A stretch of 64,000 bases of DNA from the NCBI GenBank assembly GCA_934757255.1, contig CAKVLL010000002.1:1-64000 (forward strand), in the 5' to 3' direction. Both the position numbers and the translations under genes were made by a program. The number at the start of each line of letters is the position of its first letter. The first letter of the stretch is position 1. Source of the DNA: an uncultured Candidatus Melainabacteria bacterium (GTDB lineage Bacteria; Cyanobacteriota; Vampirovibrionia; Gastranaerophilales; Gastranaerophilaceae). Shown here piece after piece: positions 29,440 through 38,480 of the stretch. The notes under the pieces were generated by a model. That model saw nothing but the letters and a program-made list of their open reading frames with translations, had not been told where the DNA came from and searched no databases.

Positions 29440-30801
29440 TTAATATCTGGCTAAATACTTATCAATTTCCCATTGAGAAACATAAGTTCTGAATGAATCC
29501 CATTCAATTTCTTTTGCAGTCACAAATTCGTCTACAATGTGTTCTCCTAGAGCGGTTTTAGCAATCAAAGATTTGTTCATATAATCTAAAGCTTCTTGCA
29601 AGCTTCCAGGTAAAGATTCAATTCTCATTTTCTTTCTTTCTCTATCAGAAAGCTTGTAAATATTAGCTTCAACCGGTTTTGGCGGTTCAATTTTGTTTCT
29701 TACACCATCCAAGCAAGCTGCCAAAATTGTAGCAAATGCCAAATATGGGTTACAGCTTGGGTCTGGAGAACGAAGTTCTACACGTGTTGACATGCCACGT
29801 TTTGCAGGAACTCTCAATAATGCACTTCTGTTAGCTAATGACCAAGCCATATAAACAGGTGCCTCGTAGCCCGGAACTAAACGTTTGTAACTATTTACGG
29901 TTGGGTTAAGAATTGCAGTAATGCTCTTAATATGTTTCAAAAGTCCGCCAATAGCATATTTTGCAGTGTCAGATAATTGGTATTCTGCTTTTTCATCATA
30001 GAAAGCGTTTTTGCCATCTTTGAATAATGAAATGTTACAGTGCATGCCGGAACCGTTAATTCCGAACACTGGTTTTGGCATAAATGTTGCATGCAAACCA
30101 TACTGAGCTGCAACAGCCTTTACCGCAATTCTAAATGTTGCAACATTATCTGCGGTTGTTAAAATATCAGAATATTTAAAATCTACTTCGTGCTGACCGT
30201 CAGCTACTTCGTGGTGAGAAGCTTCAATATCAAAGTCCATTTCTTGTAATGTGCTTACGATATCAGAACGAACCGCTTCGCCCAAATCATCAGGGCCTAC
30301 ATCATAATAACCGGCTCTATCGTGAGTTTTTGTTGTAATTCTATCTTCTTCATCTTTTTCAAACAAGAAAAACTCCGCTTCAGGCCCAACGTTCATTGAA
30401 AAACCAAGTTTTTTAGCTTCAGCCATAAGTCTTTTTAAATTACATCTTGGACAGCCTTCAAAAGGTGTTCCGTCAGCGTTATGAATATCACAAATCAATC
30501 TTGCAGAATTTTTACCATCATGTTCTTGCCAAGGTAAAATTTGGAAAGTGTTTTTATCTGGGAAAAAGTACATATCAGAAGTTTCAATATTTCTGAAGCC
30601 TTTGATTGATGAGCCGTCAAGCATAATTTCGTTATTAAGAACTCTGTCGATGTGTTCGGATGGAACAGCCATATTTTTAACTTGACCGTTTATGTCAACG
30701 AACTGCAATTTGATGAACTGAACATTATATTCTGTAATAAGTCTTTTAATGTCAGCGTCTGTGTAACTTGTGCCGCTTAGTGGCTGATGTTGAAATTCCA
30801 T
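29440..30801 (-). CDS. glnA: Glutamine synthetase type I
   Basis: 453 residues. Beta-grasp N-terminus (FVDINGQVKNMAVP), the LDGSSIKGF motif, metal ligands in PEAEFFLFE and the ASHHEVADGQHEVDFKY block, GINGSGMHCN, the ATP-binding KRLVPGYEAPVYMAW and RVELRSPDPSCNPYLAF are all present. No Tyr adenylylation loop of the E. coli type (NLYDLP) is seen, as in the shorter GSI-alpha form. It makes glutamine from glutamate, ammonia and ATP and pairs with the glutamate synthase at 48937-53008. GGAGG precedes the ATG. Confidence 0.95.
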   Translation of the reverse strand: MEFQHQPLSGTSYTDADIKRLITEYNVQFIKLQFVDINGQVKNMAVPSEHIDRVLNNEIMLDGSSIKGFRNIETSDMYFFPDKNTFQILPWQEHDGKNSARLICDIHNADGTPFEGCPRCNLKRLMAEAKKLGFSMNVGPEAEFFLFEKDEEDRITTKTHDRAGYYDVGPDDLGEAVRSDIVSTLQEMDFDIEASHHEVADGQHEVDFKYSDILTTADNVATFRIAVKAVAAQYGLHATFMPKPVFGINGSGMHCNISLFKDGKNAFYDEKAEYQLSDTAKYAIGGLLKHIKSITAILNPTVNSYKRLVPGYEAPVYMAWSLANRSALLRVPAKRGMSTRVELRSPDPSCNPYLAFATILAACLDGVRNKIEPPKPVEANIYKLSDRERKKMRIESLPGSLQEALDYMNKSLIAKTALGEHIVDEFVTAKEIEWDSFRTYVSQWEIDKYLARY

Positions 30802-30984
30802 ACGAATCCTCCATTCTTCTTAATAATTGTATCCTCTACACTCAAATTTATGTTTTAACTTTATATTATTTTTTTTAATTGGTCAATAGTTTTAATATTA
30901 AGAATTTATAAAATTTCAATTTAAATAAATATTTGCTAAACTAATACTAATTTGCTACACTTAGGAAACTACAGAACAACTTTT

Positions 30985-32724
30985 ATGAAAAAAAATTACG
31001 ATATAACAAAAACAAAACTTGTAATATGGGATTTAGATGAAACTTTCTGGCATGGAAATATTTCTGAAGGTCAAGTTATTTTGAAACCTGAAACTATTGC
31101 GCTAGTTAGAGAACTTACGACAAAAGGCATAATGAATTCAATATGTTCAAAAAATGATTTTGAACAAGTAAAAACAAAATTTATAGAACTCGGAATAAAC
31201 GATGTTTGGGATTTGTTTGTTTTCCCTTCAATTGACTGGACTCCAAAAGGTAAAAGAATTCAGAATATAATACAATCCATGAATTTACGCACTGAAAACG
31301 TAATTTTCATTGATGATAATTCATCAAACATTAATGAAGCAAAATTTTATTCACCTTCAATTATGAGTGCAACGCCGGAATTTATTTCCAAAATTGCAGA
31401 AGAACTGTATCTTGTAAACGATTATGATTTTGAACACACAAGGCTTAAACAATACAAAATTTTAGAAGAAAAAGCCGAAAAACTAGCGCAAGCGAGTTCA
31501 AATGAAGATTTTTTGTGTTCAAGTGATATTAAAATTTGCATAAAAAAGGATTGCGAAAATAATCTTGAGCGAATAAAAAAGCTTATCTTAAGAACAAATC
31601 AGCTTAATTTTACAAAATTTCGCGATAAAAACTTAGAAGAAACTATCAAAAACAACGAGTCAGCGTATATTATTGCAGAAGATAAATATGGTAACTACGG
31701 AATTTGTGGTTTTTATTCTTTAGATAAAAAACAGAATAAGCTAATCCATTTTCTATTTTCTTGCAGAATTATGAATATGGGAATAGAGCAATTTATTTAT
31801 GATTATCTCAATTGTCCTGAAATTGATATCCAAGGTGAAGTTGCTTCTGATTTAAACACACAATCTGATTGGATTAAAATTGTTGACAATTTAGAGCCTA
31901 AATCGATTAAAAAGATGGCTGACAATGGTGTAAATATTTTGTTTAAAGGTCCTTGTGATTTGTGTTCGGCTTTAAGTTATATAGACGCTGATTGCAATAT
32001 CGATACAGAATTTCCGTACTGGAATAAACAACTTGTCTATATTCTGGCGCACACTCATACAGCTTTTATTGAACAAACACATAGACTTCCATCAGAAAAA
32101 CTAAAAGAACTTTCAATGCGTTTTCCTTACCCTAATCCGGATGAATTCAAAACGAAATTTTTTGACAAAAAATACAATATAATTTTTCTTAGCCTTTTAA
32201 CAGTCACTCATAGCGGAATTTACATCAACAAAACTGATGGAACTTATGCATTCTTTGGTTTTGCGAATTGTGATATTACAGATTCAAAGAATTGGGGTAA
32301 AATTCTTGCACCAATTCCGGCTGAAGCTAGAGCGCAAAATATTTTGATGCTTGAAGAATTTAGAAAAAATTACGTTTTTGGCGGAAATCCTCCAGTTGAT
32401 TTGGTTATCAAGAATTTGAGCTATATACTTAAAAACATAAGCGGTAAATTGGTTTTAATTTTGGGTAGTGAAACTCCAACAAATAAAATTCAAGCCGGCT
32501 ACGAAAACATGGCGGAAAGACATGAAATTCTAAACCAAGCCATCAGAAAAAATTTCAAAGACAATGTTGATTTTATTGAACTAACAGATTTTATTAAAAC
32601 TGATGAAGATTATACAACTTGTATAAACCATTTTTCGAGAAAAGTTTACGTTGATTTAGCGAAGAAAATAGTTGAAATCACCAACAAAAAACTTGGTTGT
32701 AATTTATTGGCTATAAAAAAATAA
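30985..32724 (+). CDS. FkbH-like HAD-IIIC protein with GNAT-like and SGNH-like regions
   Basis: 579 residues from the ATG at 30985. Residues 10-150 are the HAD-IIIC domain: VIWDLDETFW holds the two catalytic aspartates, CSKND is motif II, and ENVIFIDDNSSN is motif IV. Residues about 170-280 resemble the acyltransferase-like part of FkbH (RTNQLNFTKFR, IMNMGIEQFIYDYL). The C-terminal third has SGNH-like features (LFKGPCDLCSAL, LVLILGSET and a late NHFSRKVYVDLAKKI). FkbH proteins load glyceryl or similar units on carrier proteins in polyketide pathways, but no carrier gene is here. The target is unknown. Confidence 0.75.
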   Translation: MKKNYDITKTKLVIWDLDETFWHGNISEGQVILKPETIALVRELTTKGIMNSICSKNDFEQVKTKFIELGINDVWDLFVFPSIDWTPKGKRIQNIIQSMNLRTENVIFIDDNSSNINEAKFYSPSIMSATPEFISKIAEELYLVNDYDFEHTRLKQYKILEEKAEKLAQASSNEDFLCSSDIKICIKKDCENNLERIKKLILRTNQLNFTKFRDKNLEETIKNNESAYIIAEDKYGNYGICGFYSLDKKQNKLIHFLFSCRIMNMGIEQFIYDYLNCPEIDIQGEVASDLNTQSDWIKIVDNLEPKSIKKMADNGVNILFKGPCDLCSALSYIDADCNIDTEFPYWNKQLVYILAHTHTAFIEQTHRLPSEKLKELSMRFPYPNPDEFKTKFFDKKYNIIFLSLLTVTHSGIYINKTDGTYAFFGFANCDITDSKNWGKILAPIPAEARAQNILMLEEFRKNYVFGGNPPVDLVIKNLSYILKNISGKLVLILGSETPTNKIQAGYENMAERHEILNQAIRKNFKDNVDFIELTDFIKTDEDYTTCINHFSRKVYVDLAKKIVEITNKKLGCNLLAIKK

Positions 32725-33636
32725 TTATTTTTCAACCACAAAACTTATCCATTGGTCTTGTGAAATTGTATCAACAATTTTCAAACCTTCACGTTCAATT
32801 GCTTCTAAAACAACTGGTTTCTTTTCGTCCAGAATTCCACTCAATGACATTTTCGCGTCATCTTTCATGATGTTTTTCAAGTCACCCATAATTTCAGCAA
32901 GAACATTATGAAGAATATTAGCGCATACAAAATCAAATTTTTCTGTAATTTTATCAGCAGTGTTTAATTCAAAGTTGACAGCATTTTCAGCGCCGACTTC
33001 AATGCCATTAATTTTTGCGTTTTCTTTGCATACATCAATTACTGTTTCATCAATATCACAGCCATAAGCTGATTTTGCGCCAAATTTAATCGCACAAATA
33101 GATAAAATACCTGAACCAGTACCTATATCCGCAACTACATCGCCTTTCTTAAGATATTTTTCGATAGCTTTCATACAGAGTTGAGTTGTTTGGTGAGTTC
33201 CTGTTCCAAAAGCACATCCGGGGTCAAGCGTAATAACAATTTCATCTTCTTTTTGAGGAGTGTATTCCAACCAACTTGGAACGACCGCAATTTTATCTGT
33301 TACATGTGTTACATTCCATTTTTCTTTCCATTTTTTAGACCAATCTTGGTTTTCTTTCTCATCAAGTGTAATTTCCCAAGTGCCAAGTTCTTTATCAGAA
33401 AAACCTCGTTCTTTAAGCAATTCTCTTTCAGTTTTTAATAATTCTACAGGATTGCAATTCAAATCAGTCAGAAAAACTCTCAAAGTACCCTCTGTAGTTG
33501 CTGTCATAACAAGATCTTTATAAGTTTCTTCAGCCAGAACAACACCTTCACAGTCAAAATTTGAAAAACATATATCTGATACAATATCCTCTATTTCAGG
33601 ATTAATTGATATTCTTAATTCGTAATAATTATTCAT
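32725..33636 (-). CDS. prmA: Ribosomal protein L11 methyltransferase
   Basis: 303 residues from the ATG at 33636, with AAAGGA upstream. The N-terminal substrate domain (about 1-100) is followed by ITLDPGCAFGTGTHQTT, the PrmA signature, SAM-binding VADIGTGSGILSI and the catalytic-site NILHNVL. It trimethylates L11 in the ribosome stalk. It starts 10 nt after the rpe stop, so the two are an operon. Confidence 0.93.
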   Translation of the reverse strand: MNNYYELRISINPEIEDIVSDICFSNFDCEGVVLAEETYKDLVMTATTEGTLRVFLTDLNCNPVELLKTERELLKERGFSDKELGTWEITLDEKENQDWSKKWKEKWNVTHVTDKIAVVPSWLEYTPQKEDEIVITLDPGCAFGTGTHQTTQLCMKAIEKYLKKGDVVADIGTGSGILSICAIKFGAKSAYGCDIDETVIDVCKENAKINGIEVGAENAVNFELNTADKITEKFDFVCANILHNVLAEIMGDLKNIMKDDAKMSLSGILDEKKPVVLEAIEREGLKIVDTISQDQWISFVVEK

Positions 33637-33646
33637 TTTTATTCCT

Positions 33647-34297
33647 TTACACAATCAAACTTTGAATAGCTTTTTTGTAATCTTTGCTGCCATATATATA
33701 ACTTCCGGCAACTAAAGAAGTCGCACCTAGTGACTTACATATCTTGGCTGTTAAATTATTTATTCCGCCATCAACTTGTATTATTAAACTTTCTGAGGCA
33801 TTCTCTTTTATTGTTGGAATTTTCATAGCACAATCGTGCATAAACTCTTGCCCACCAAATCCGGGTTCAACAGTCATTACAAGTAATAGGTCAATTTTTT
33901 CTAAAAAAGGTAAAATTTCTTTTGGCTCGGTTTTTGGCTTAATCGATAATCCGACCTTAACACCGAAACTCTTTATCAATGCAATTACACGTTCAACATG
34001 TTCATAGTCTTTACATGCCTCATAATGAAACGTTAAAATATCAGAGCCGGCTTTTGCAAAAGGTTCAATGTATTTTTCTGGATTTTCAATCATCAAATGC
34101 GTATCAAGAATTAAGTCCGTAGCTTTTCTTAATGACTTTACAACCGGAACCCCAATTGTAATATTTGGTACAAAATGCCCATCCATAACGTCAATATGAA
34201 GCCACTTCGCGCCGGCTTCTTTTACAGCTAACGCTTCATATCCCAGCTTTGAAAAATCTGCCGATAATATAGACGGTGAAATTATAACTTCTTTCAT
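33647..34297 (-). CDS. rpe: Ribulose-phosphate 3-epimerase
   Basis: 216 residues, TIM barrel. SPSILSADFSKLG, HIDVMDGHFVPNITIG, LDTHLMIENPE, VMTVEPGFGGQ and VDGGIN are the conserved active-site blocks with the two His and two Asp metal ligands. It interconverts ribulose-5-phosphate and xylulose-5-phosphate. Leaderless: an extended -10 box ends 6 nt before the ATG. Confidence 0.95.
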   Translation of the reverse strand: MKEVIISPSILSADFSKLGYEALAVKEAGAKWLHIDVMDGHFVPNITIGVPVVKSLRKATDLILDTHLMIENPEKYIEPFAKAGSDILTFHYEACKDYEHVERVIALIKSFGVKVGLSIKPKTEPKEILPFLEKIDLLLVMTVEPGFGGQEFMHDCAMKIPTIKENASESLIIQVDGGINNLTAKICKSLGATSLVAGSYIYGSKDYKKAIQSLIV

Positions 34298-34303
34298 ATA
34301 CCT

Positions 34304-34312
34304 ATTCTAGCA
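34304..34312 (-). promoter_or_regulatory. Extended -10 box (TGCTAGAAT) of a leaderless rpe transcript
   Basis: On the minus strand TGCTAGAAT is followed by AGGTAT and the rpe ATG. Confidence 0.65.
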
Positions 34313-34356
34313 CAGATATTGTCATTTTCGTTGTTTTTATGTATAATAATGCAATT

Positions 34357-34710
34357 ATGGAAGATTTAAAGGATTTGGAAAATTATTTAAAGAAATTGCA
34401 AAGAGTCGTTAAAAATGATGCTGATATCAATTTCTTTGGTAAAAGTTTTATTAAAAAGAACAAGATTGATGATGTCTGGTGTTGTGTATTAGCAAGTTTG
34501 CCGGAAATTTTTAAGAAGAATTTAAAAGGTGAATTTAGTAAAAAATTAAATTCAACAATCGCTTACAATCATTTATTTATTGCACTAAAACAAAGATGCT
34601 TTTTTAGTTCTCAAATGTATTCTATAAAAATTGATGACGCTGTAAAATCAATATCAGCCATTTTGGCATCTATTGAAAAAGATATAGTATATCTAGAAAA
34701 AAATTCATAA
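34357..34710 (+). CDS. Small helical protein, unknown
   Basis: 117 residues from the ATG at 34357. A TATAAT box (34342-34347) lies so close that the transcript would start just before this ATG; the in-frame ATG at 34339 overlaps the promoter and is unlikely. The protein is helical and basic (YLKKLQRVVKNDADINFFGK, then DDVWCCVLASLPEIFKKN) and has no membrane segment. Its compact shape resembles small cytoplasmic regulators, but I cannot name a family. The next gene follows in the same direction. Confidence 0.65.
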   Translation: MEDLKDLENYLKKLQRVVKNDADINFFGKSFIKKNKIDDVWCCVLASLPEIFKKNLKGEFSKKLNSTIAYNHLFIALKQRCFFSSQMYSIKIDDAVKSISAILASIEKDIVYLEKNS

Positions 34711-34789
34711 ATTTTCTTCACTGATTGACTTTTATCCTCTATTTGTAGTACAATCTTGGTGACTATCATACAAATTTACGGAGTAAAAA

Positions 34790-35386
34790 ATGAATTCACA
34801 ACAAGATGTTATATATGGTTTAATGAACGAATTAGAAGATGCATTGGATCACGGATTGCCACTTTTAGGTTCTGTGTCAATTGTTAGAAAAGATATTGTT
34901 ACAAACATCTTGGATAAATTATATGCAGCTCTTCCGGATGAAATCAAAGAAGCAAGAGCGCTATTAAGACGCAAAGACGAATTGCAATATGAAGCACAGC
35001 AACGTTCAGAAAAAATTATTGCTGATGCGCAAGCAGAAGCTAACAGACTTTTGAGCGAATCTGATTTATTGAGAGCAGTTCAAAGAGAAGCAGAAAAAAT
35101 TAAAGAACAAGTTATCACTGATTGTGAAGAAATTAAACGTAAATCTTTGGATGAAGCTGAAAGTGTTAGAAATCAAGCAATCGACGAAGCAACAAGAATA
35201 AAAGATGGTGCAACTGTTTATGCAGAGCAAGTATTGGTAAGCATTGAACAAAATTTAGGTCAGTTGCAAGAGGTTGTTAAAAATGGACAATTACAACTTG
35301 AAAGAAGACGTGCAGAATCTGATGAGCAAATGCATTCAGGTTATTCAAATCAACGTCAAGAATTTGCGCAAGATTATAAAATGTAA
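34790..35386 (+). CDS. Coiled-coil protein (DivIVA/ATP synthase b-like)
   Basis: 198 residues. A short globular N-terminus (GLMNELEDALDHGLPLLG, DKLYAALPDEIKEA) is followed by a long coiled coil from about residue 60 to 185, rich in Ala, Glu, Arg and Gln with heptad spacing (AQAEANRLL, EAEKIKEQV, DEAESVRNQAIDEATR). Proteins of this form are conserved in Cyanobacteria near yidC-like or division genes and are often named ATP-synthase-b-like or DivIVA-like. A role in cell division or envelope scaffolding is inferred. It ends at a strong bidirectional terminator. Confidence 0.75.
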   Translation: MNSQQDVIYGLMNELEDALDHGLPLLGSVSIVRKDIVTNILDKLYAALPDEIKEARALLRRKDELQYEAQQRSEKIIADAQAEANRLLSESDLLRAVQREAEKIKEQVITDCEEIKRKSLDEAESVRNQAIDEATRIKDGATVYAEQVLVSIEQNLGQLQEVVKNGQLQLERRRAESDEQMHSGYSNQRQEFAQDYKM

Positions 35387-35407
35387 GTTTTAAAAAATTT
35401 ATATAAA

Positions 35408-35443
35408 AAGGCGATTTTCAATTTGAAAATCGCCTTTTTATAT
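35408..35443. terminator. Bidirectional terminator between the coiled-coil gene and queA
   Basis: AAAAAGGCGATTTTC and GAAAATCGCCTTTTT pair around five bases. Confidence 0.92.
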
Positions 35444-35448
35444 TCTTA

Positions 35449-36492
35449 TTAATTTATAAACATACAATCGCCATAACTATAAAAACGATATTTTTCTTTG
35501 ATAGCTTCATGATAAGCTTCAAAGATAAAATCTTTTGTCGCCAAAGCACTTACAAGCATTAATAGAGTTGATTTTGGCAAGTGAAAATTTGTAATCAATT
35601 TATCAACAACCTTGAATTCATAAGGAGGATAAATAAACAGCTCAGAAGCGCCTTTGCATGCCTGAATTCCACCAAACAATTTGTAAGCGGTTTCTAAGGT
35701 TCTAACGCTTGTTGTCCCAACTGCTACAAGTTTTTTACCTTCTTGTTTTGCTTTATTAATCAAATCCGCAGTTTCTTGCGTAATTTCAAAGGTTTCAGAG
35801 TCCATGTGATGTTCTAAGATATTATCACACTTAACAGGTCTGAATGTTCCAATCCCTACATTTAAAGTAACATATCCTATTTGAACGCCTTTATCTGCAA
35901 GTTTTTTCAAAATATCTTGAGTAAAATGTAAACCCGCAGTCGGCGCAGCAACGGAGCCTTCTTCTTTCGCGTAAACTGTTTGATAACGTTCAAAATCAAG
36001 CTTTTTCAACTCTTCATTTGACATTTTACGTTCAATATAAGGCGGAAGCGGAATATTTCCGACTCTATGTAAAATTTCAAAAATATCACCTTCATAAACC
36101 ATTTGAACAAGCCATTTGCCATCATCTGGAAGTGGCATTTTAACTTCACATGATAATTCATCAGAAATCTTAATAACAGTACCGACTCTAACGCGTTTAG
36201 AAGGCTTAATTAAAACTTCCCACTCTTTGTTTTCTCTCTCTTTAAGTAAGAAAACCTCAATCTTTGCACCGGTATCTTTATAACCGTAAAGACGAGCAGG
36301 AATAACCTTTGTATTATTTAATATCAAAATATGATTTTCATCTAATAGATCTACAATGTCGTAGAAATGTTTGTTTAGGATTTTATGTTCATCGCGGTTA
36401 AGAACCATCATGCGAGAATTTTCGCGTTTATCCGTAGGTCGCTGCGCGATTAGTTCTTCCGGTAATTGATAATCAAATTCTGATAATAACAT
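35449..36492 (-). CDS. queA: S-adenosylmethionine:tRNA ribosyltransferase-isomerase
   Basis: 347 residues from the ATG at 36492 (GGAG upstream), giving the usual MLLSEFDYQLPEELIAQ start. Conserved blocks include ILNNTKVIPARLYG, SVAAPTAGLHFT, VTLNVGIGTFRPV and HLPKSTLLMLVSAL. It adds the cyclopentene epoxide to preQ1 in tRNA in queuosine synthesis. No other queuosine genes are in view. yidC lies 52 bp upstream on the same strand. Confidence 0.94.
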   Translation of the reverse strand: MLLSEFDYQLPEELIAQRPTDKRENSRMMVLNRDEHKILNKHFYDIVDLLDENHILILNNTKVIPARLYGYKDTGAKIEVFLLKERENKEWEVLIKPSKRVRVGTVIKISDELSCEVKMPLPDDGKWLVQMVYEGDIFEILHRVGNIPLPPYIERKMSNEELKKLDFERYQTVYAKEEGSVAAPTAGLHFTQDILKKLADKGVQIGYVTLNVGIGTFRPVKCDNILEHHMDSETFEITQETADLINKAKQEGKKLVAVGTTSVRTLETAYKLFGGIQACKGASELFIYPPYEFKVVDKLITNFHLPKSTLLMLVSALATKDFIFEAYHEAIKEKYRFYSYGDCMFIN

Positions 36493-36516
36493 ATTTTTAC
36501 TCCATAATAAATAACC

Positions 36517-36536
36517 CTCCCTCAAAAGGGGAGGGT
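36517..36536. repeat. Short family D hairpin between yidC and queA
   Basis: CCCTCCCTCAAAAGGGGAGGG. It may also reduce read-through from yidC into queA. Confidence 0.55.
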
Positions 36537-36544
36537 GTTAAATT

Positions 36545-37627
36545 TTATTTTTCTTTAATCTGTTTTGCGTTAGCTATATCAATATCATCGACTTTAGCTT
36601 CTTTTTTTGCATCTTCCGCTTCTAGCTGTTTATTAATAACCAAAGTTTGTGCAACTTGGAAAATATTACTTGAAATCAAATAAAGAAGTACGCCTGCAGG
36701 AATTGGAATAATTACGAATGTAAATGTCAACATAATTGGCATAAACGTATTCATTGACTTTTGCATAGCTGCCTGTGCAGGATCTTGTTGTGATGATTTA
36801 TTCATTGCCATCATCGCTTTTTGAGAGAATACCATTGTTACAGCAAACAATGCGATTAACAATAATACATCATAATGGAATGAAGCTTTCATTTCTTTTG
36901 TAGGAATTGAACTAATCAAGATTCCATCTTTTCTTTCAAAATTCAACGTTTCAGTTTCTTTTGTTTGAACATCTGTTACATCAATTTCAGCTTTTTCAAT
37001 TTGATCAAGTTGGCTGAATTTCAAATTTAAACTATCAAGGCTAACTTTAAAGTCTGCGTTTTCACCTGGAGTAAGTTCGCCTTGAACTTCAACGGCTTTA
37101 GTCGGTTTAACAACTTTTACGTTTAATAAAGGCTCTTCAACACCTTTTAAGTATACTTTAGCAGCTTTACCAGCCATAAATGTATCATATTTCGCAACTC
37201 CCAAAACACCATCATGTGAAACACCTGCAGAAGTTTTTAAAGTTGCATCTAATCTATTAATGAACAAGAAATGAGAGTCACCTGCCATTTGAATAAATTG
37301 CGGACTCATTAAAGTTGAATACAACAAAATGAAAATTGGCATTTGAATAAGCAATGGAAAACATCCTGCCATTGGATTAAACTTGTGTTCCTTGTAGAAT
37401 TCCATCATTTTTTGTTGCATAACTTGAGGATTGCTTTTATATCTTTCTTGAATAGCCTTCATTTTTGGTTGCAACATTTGCATAGTTCTCATAGAACGTT
37501 GTTGCGATAAGCCTAAAGGCCACATTGCAGCTCTAACAAGAACTGTAAGTAAAATAATTCCTACTCCATAGCCTCCAAAAAGTGAAAGCATTTTTAAAAC
37601 TTTGATAGTTAGCGTTGTAAAATCCAT
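36545..37627 (-). CDS. yidC: Membrane protein insertase YidC
   Basis: 360 residues. No long periplasmic P1 domain of the E. coli type. TM1 (GVGIILLTVLVRAAMWPLG) has the conserved Arg of the hydrophilic groove. A coiled cytoplasmic loop (QPKMKAIQERYKSNPQ) follows, then TM2 (FPLLIQMPIFILLYSTL). An insert of about 120 residues (around 125-245) precedes the last helices (IMLTFTFVIIPIPAGVLLYL). Cyanobacterial YidC has a similar layout. It inserts membrane proteins, alone or with SRP/FtsY. Here it is not next to rnpA/rpmH but beside an accessory cassette. Confidence 0.92.
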   Translation of the reverse strand: MDFTTLTIKVLKMLSLFGGYGVGIILLTVLVRAAMWPLGLSQQRSMRTMQMLQPKMKAIQERYKSNPQVMQQKMMEFYKEHKFNPMAGCFPLLIQMPIFILLYSTLMSPQFIQMAGDSHFLFINRLDATLKTSAGVSHDGVLGVAKYDTFMAGKAAKVYLKGVEEPLLNVKVVKPTKAVEVQGELTPGENADFKVSLDSLNLKFSQLDQIEKAEIDVTDVQTKETETLNFERKDGILISSIPTKEMKASFHYDVLLLIALFAVTMVFSQKAMMAMNKSSQQDPAQAAMQKSMNTFMPIMLTFTFVIIPIPAGVLLYLISSNIFQVAQTLVINKQLEAEDAKKEAKVDDIDIANAKQIKEK

Positions 37628-37645
37628 ATTTCTCTTCCCTAAATT

Positions 37646-37651
37646 ATTCTA
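37646..37651 (-). promoter_or_regulatory. TAGAAT -10 box of yidC
   Basis: On the minus strand TAGAAT lies 18 nt before the yidC ATG, and a GGGAAGAGA ribosome site is in the leader. Confidence 0.5.
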
Positions 37652-37656
37652 GTGTC

Positions 37657-37690
37657 CTTAAAAAAGTGTACCGACGTACACTTTTTTAAG
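37657..37690. terminator. Bidirectional hairpin terminator upstream of yidC
   Basis: A perfect 15-bp inverted repeat (CTTAAAAAAGTGTAC against GTACACTTTTTTAAG) with a CGAC loop. The U6 on the minus strand would end transcripts from the XRE gene before yidC. Confidence 0.75.
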
Positions 37691-37750
37691 ATACTGTAAA
37701 TATAGCTTTAAGTCAAGAAAATAGCGCAAGTACTAAACTCTTAATTTATT

Positions 37751-37879
37751 GGTGCAAAGAATTGCACCCTACCTTTTTTAAATTGAAAATGGATAATGGA
37801 CAATGGAAAATTATTTAAAACAATTTTCCATTGTCCACTTTCAATTTTCCATTGAAATAATGGTGCAATTCTTTGCACC
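37751..37879. repeat. 129-bp composite palindromic element J, copy 1
   Basis: Two GGTGCAA/TTGCACC hairpins (37751-37768 and 37862-37879), the first with a CTAC foot (37769-37772), enclose a large AT-rich palindrome (family E). The second copy at 39334-39462 has exactly the same length and nearly the same sequence. The identical flank ATTAACTTTTAAAG follows both and contains the stop codons of the two genes there. Confidence 0.9.
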
Positions 37880-37887
37880 ATTAACTT

Positions 37888-38220
37888 TTAAAGTTCATCT
37901 TCTCTAACAAATTTAATCAAACGATGAATTTTTTCAAGCTGTTTCTTGTTGGTTTTTATTTCATCCAAAGCGGTATAAATATCCGCCAATAACTCTTTTG
38001 GCTGTTTAATATTTTCATACGCAAATAATTCTTCTGCAGTTACAGAAAGTGCTTCAATGATTTTATCCAGCGTATCTGCGCTTACAAAACATTCTCCGAC
38101 TTCAATTCGACTCAAATTACGAGGAGTAATATCAATCATCTCCGAGAGTTGCTCCTGCGTTAATCCTCTATTTTTGCGTAATCTTTTAATTCTTTCACCA
38201 AGTAATTTTTTAATATTCAT
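37888..38220 (-). CDS. XRE-family HTH regulator (module 2)
   Basis: 110 residues, paralogue of 7771-8097. The helix-turn-helix covers residues about 6-60 (GERIKRLRKNRGLTQEQLSE, DITPRNLSRIEVGE). The closing ADTLDKIIEALSVTAEELFA is nearly shared with the first copy. It is divergent from the EF-hand-like gene and presumably acts on the intervening control region. The gene ends at the border of element J copy 1. Confidence 0.88.
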   Translation of the reverse strand: MNIKKLLGERIKRLRKNRGLTQEQLSEMIDITPRNLSRIEVGECFVSADTLDKIIEALSVTAEELFAYENIKQPKELLADIYTALDEIKTNKKQLEKIHRLIKFVREDEL

Positions 38221-38480
38221 AATAACTTCTTACTATAATGTCTATTTTTTATCCAAAACCTGACGTGTAATATCATAATATATTAAGTTTTGTAAACTCT
38301 AAACGGCGCGTTACGTCTACGTTTTATATGTTTTTCAGCATTTGATGTCTATTTTTAGGCAATTTTTCAAACTCAAATGACTTTATATATACATAACACG
38401 AGATTGCAATCAGAGTTAAACGCCATAGGATATTAGAAAAGTAAAAAATAGTTGAATAGAAAAATTAAGGAGAAAGAATT
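38221..38480. promoter_or_regulatory. Divergent control region of XRE module 2
   Basis: It shares ATATTAAGTTTTGTAAAC, CAATTTTT-N20-TATACATAAC (about 38364-38401) and AAGGAGAAAGAATTATG with the region at 8098-8358, while the sequence between them differs. Confidence 0.55.
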
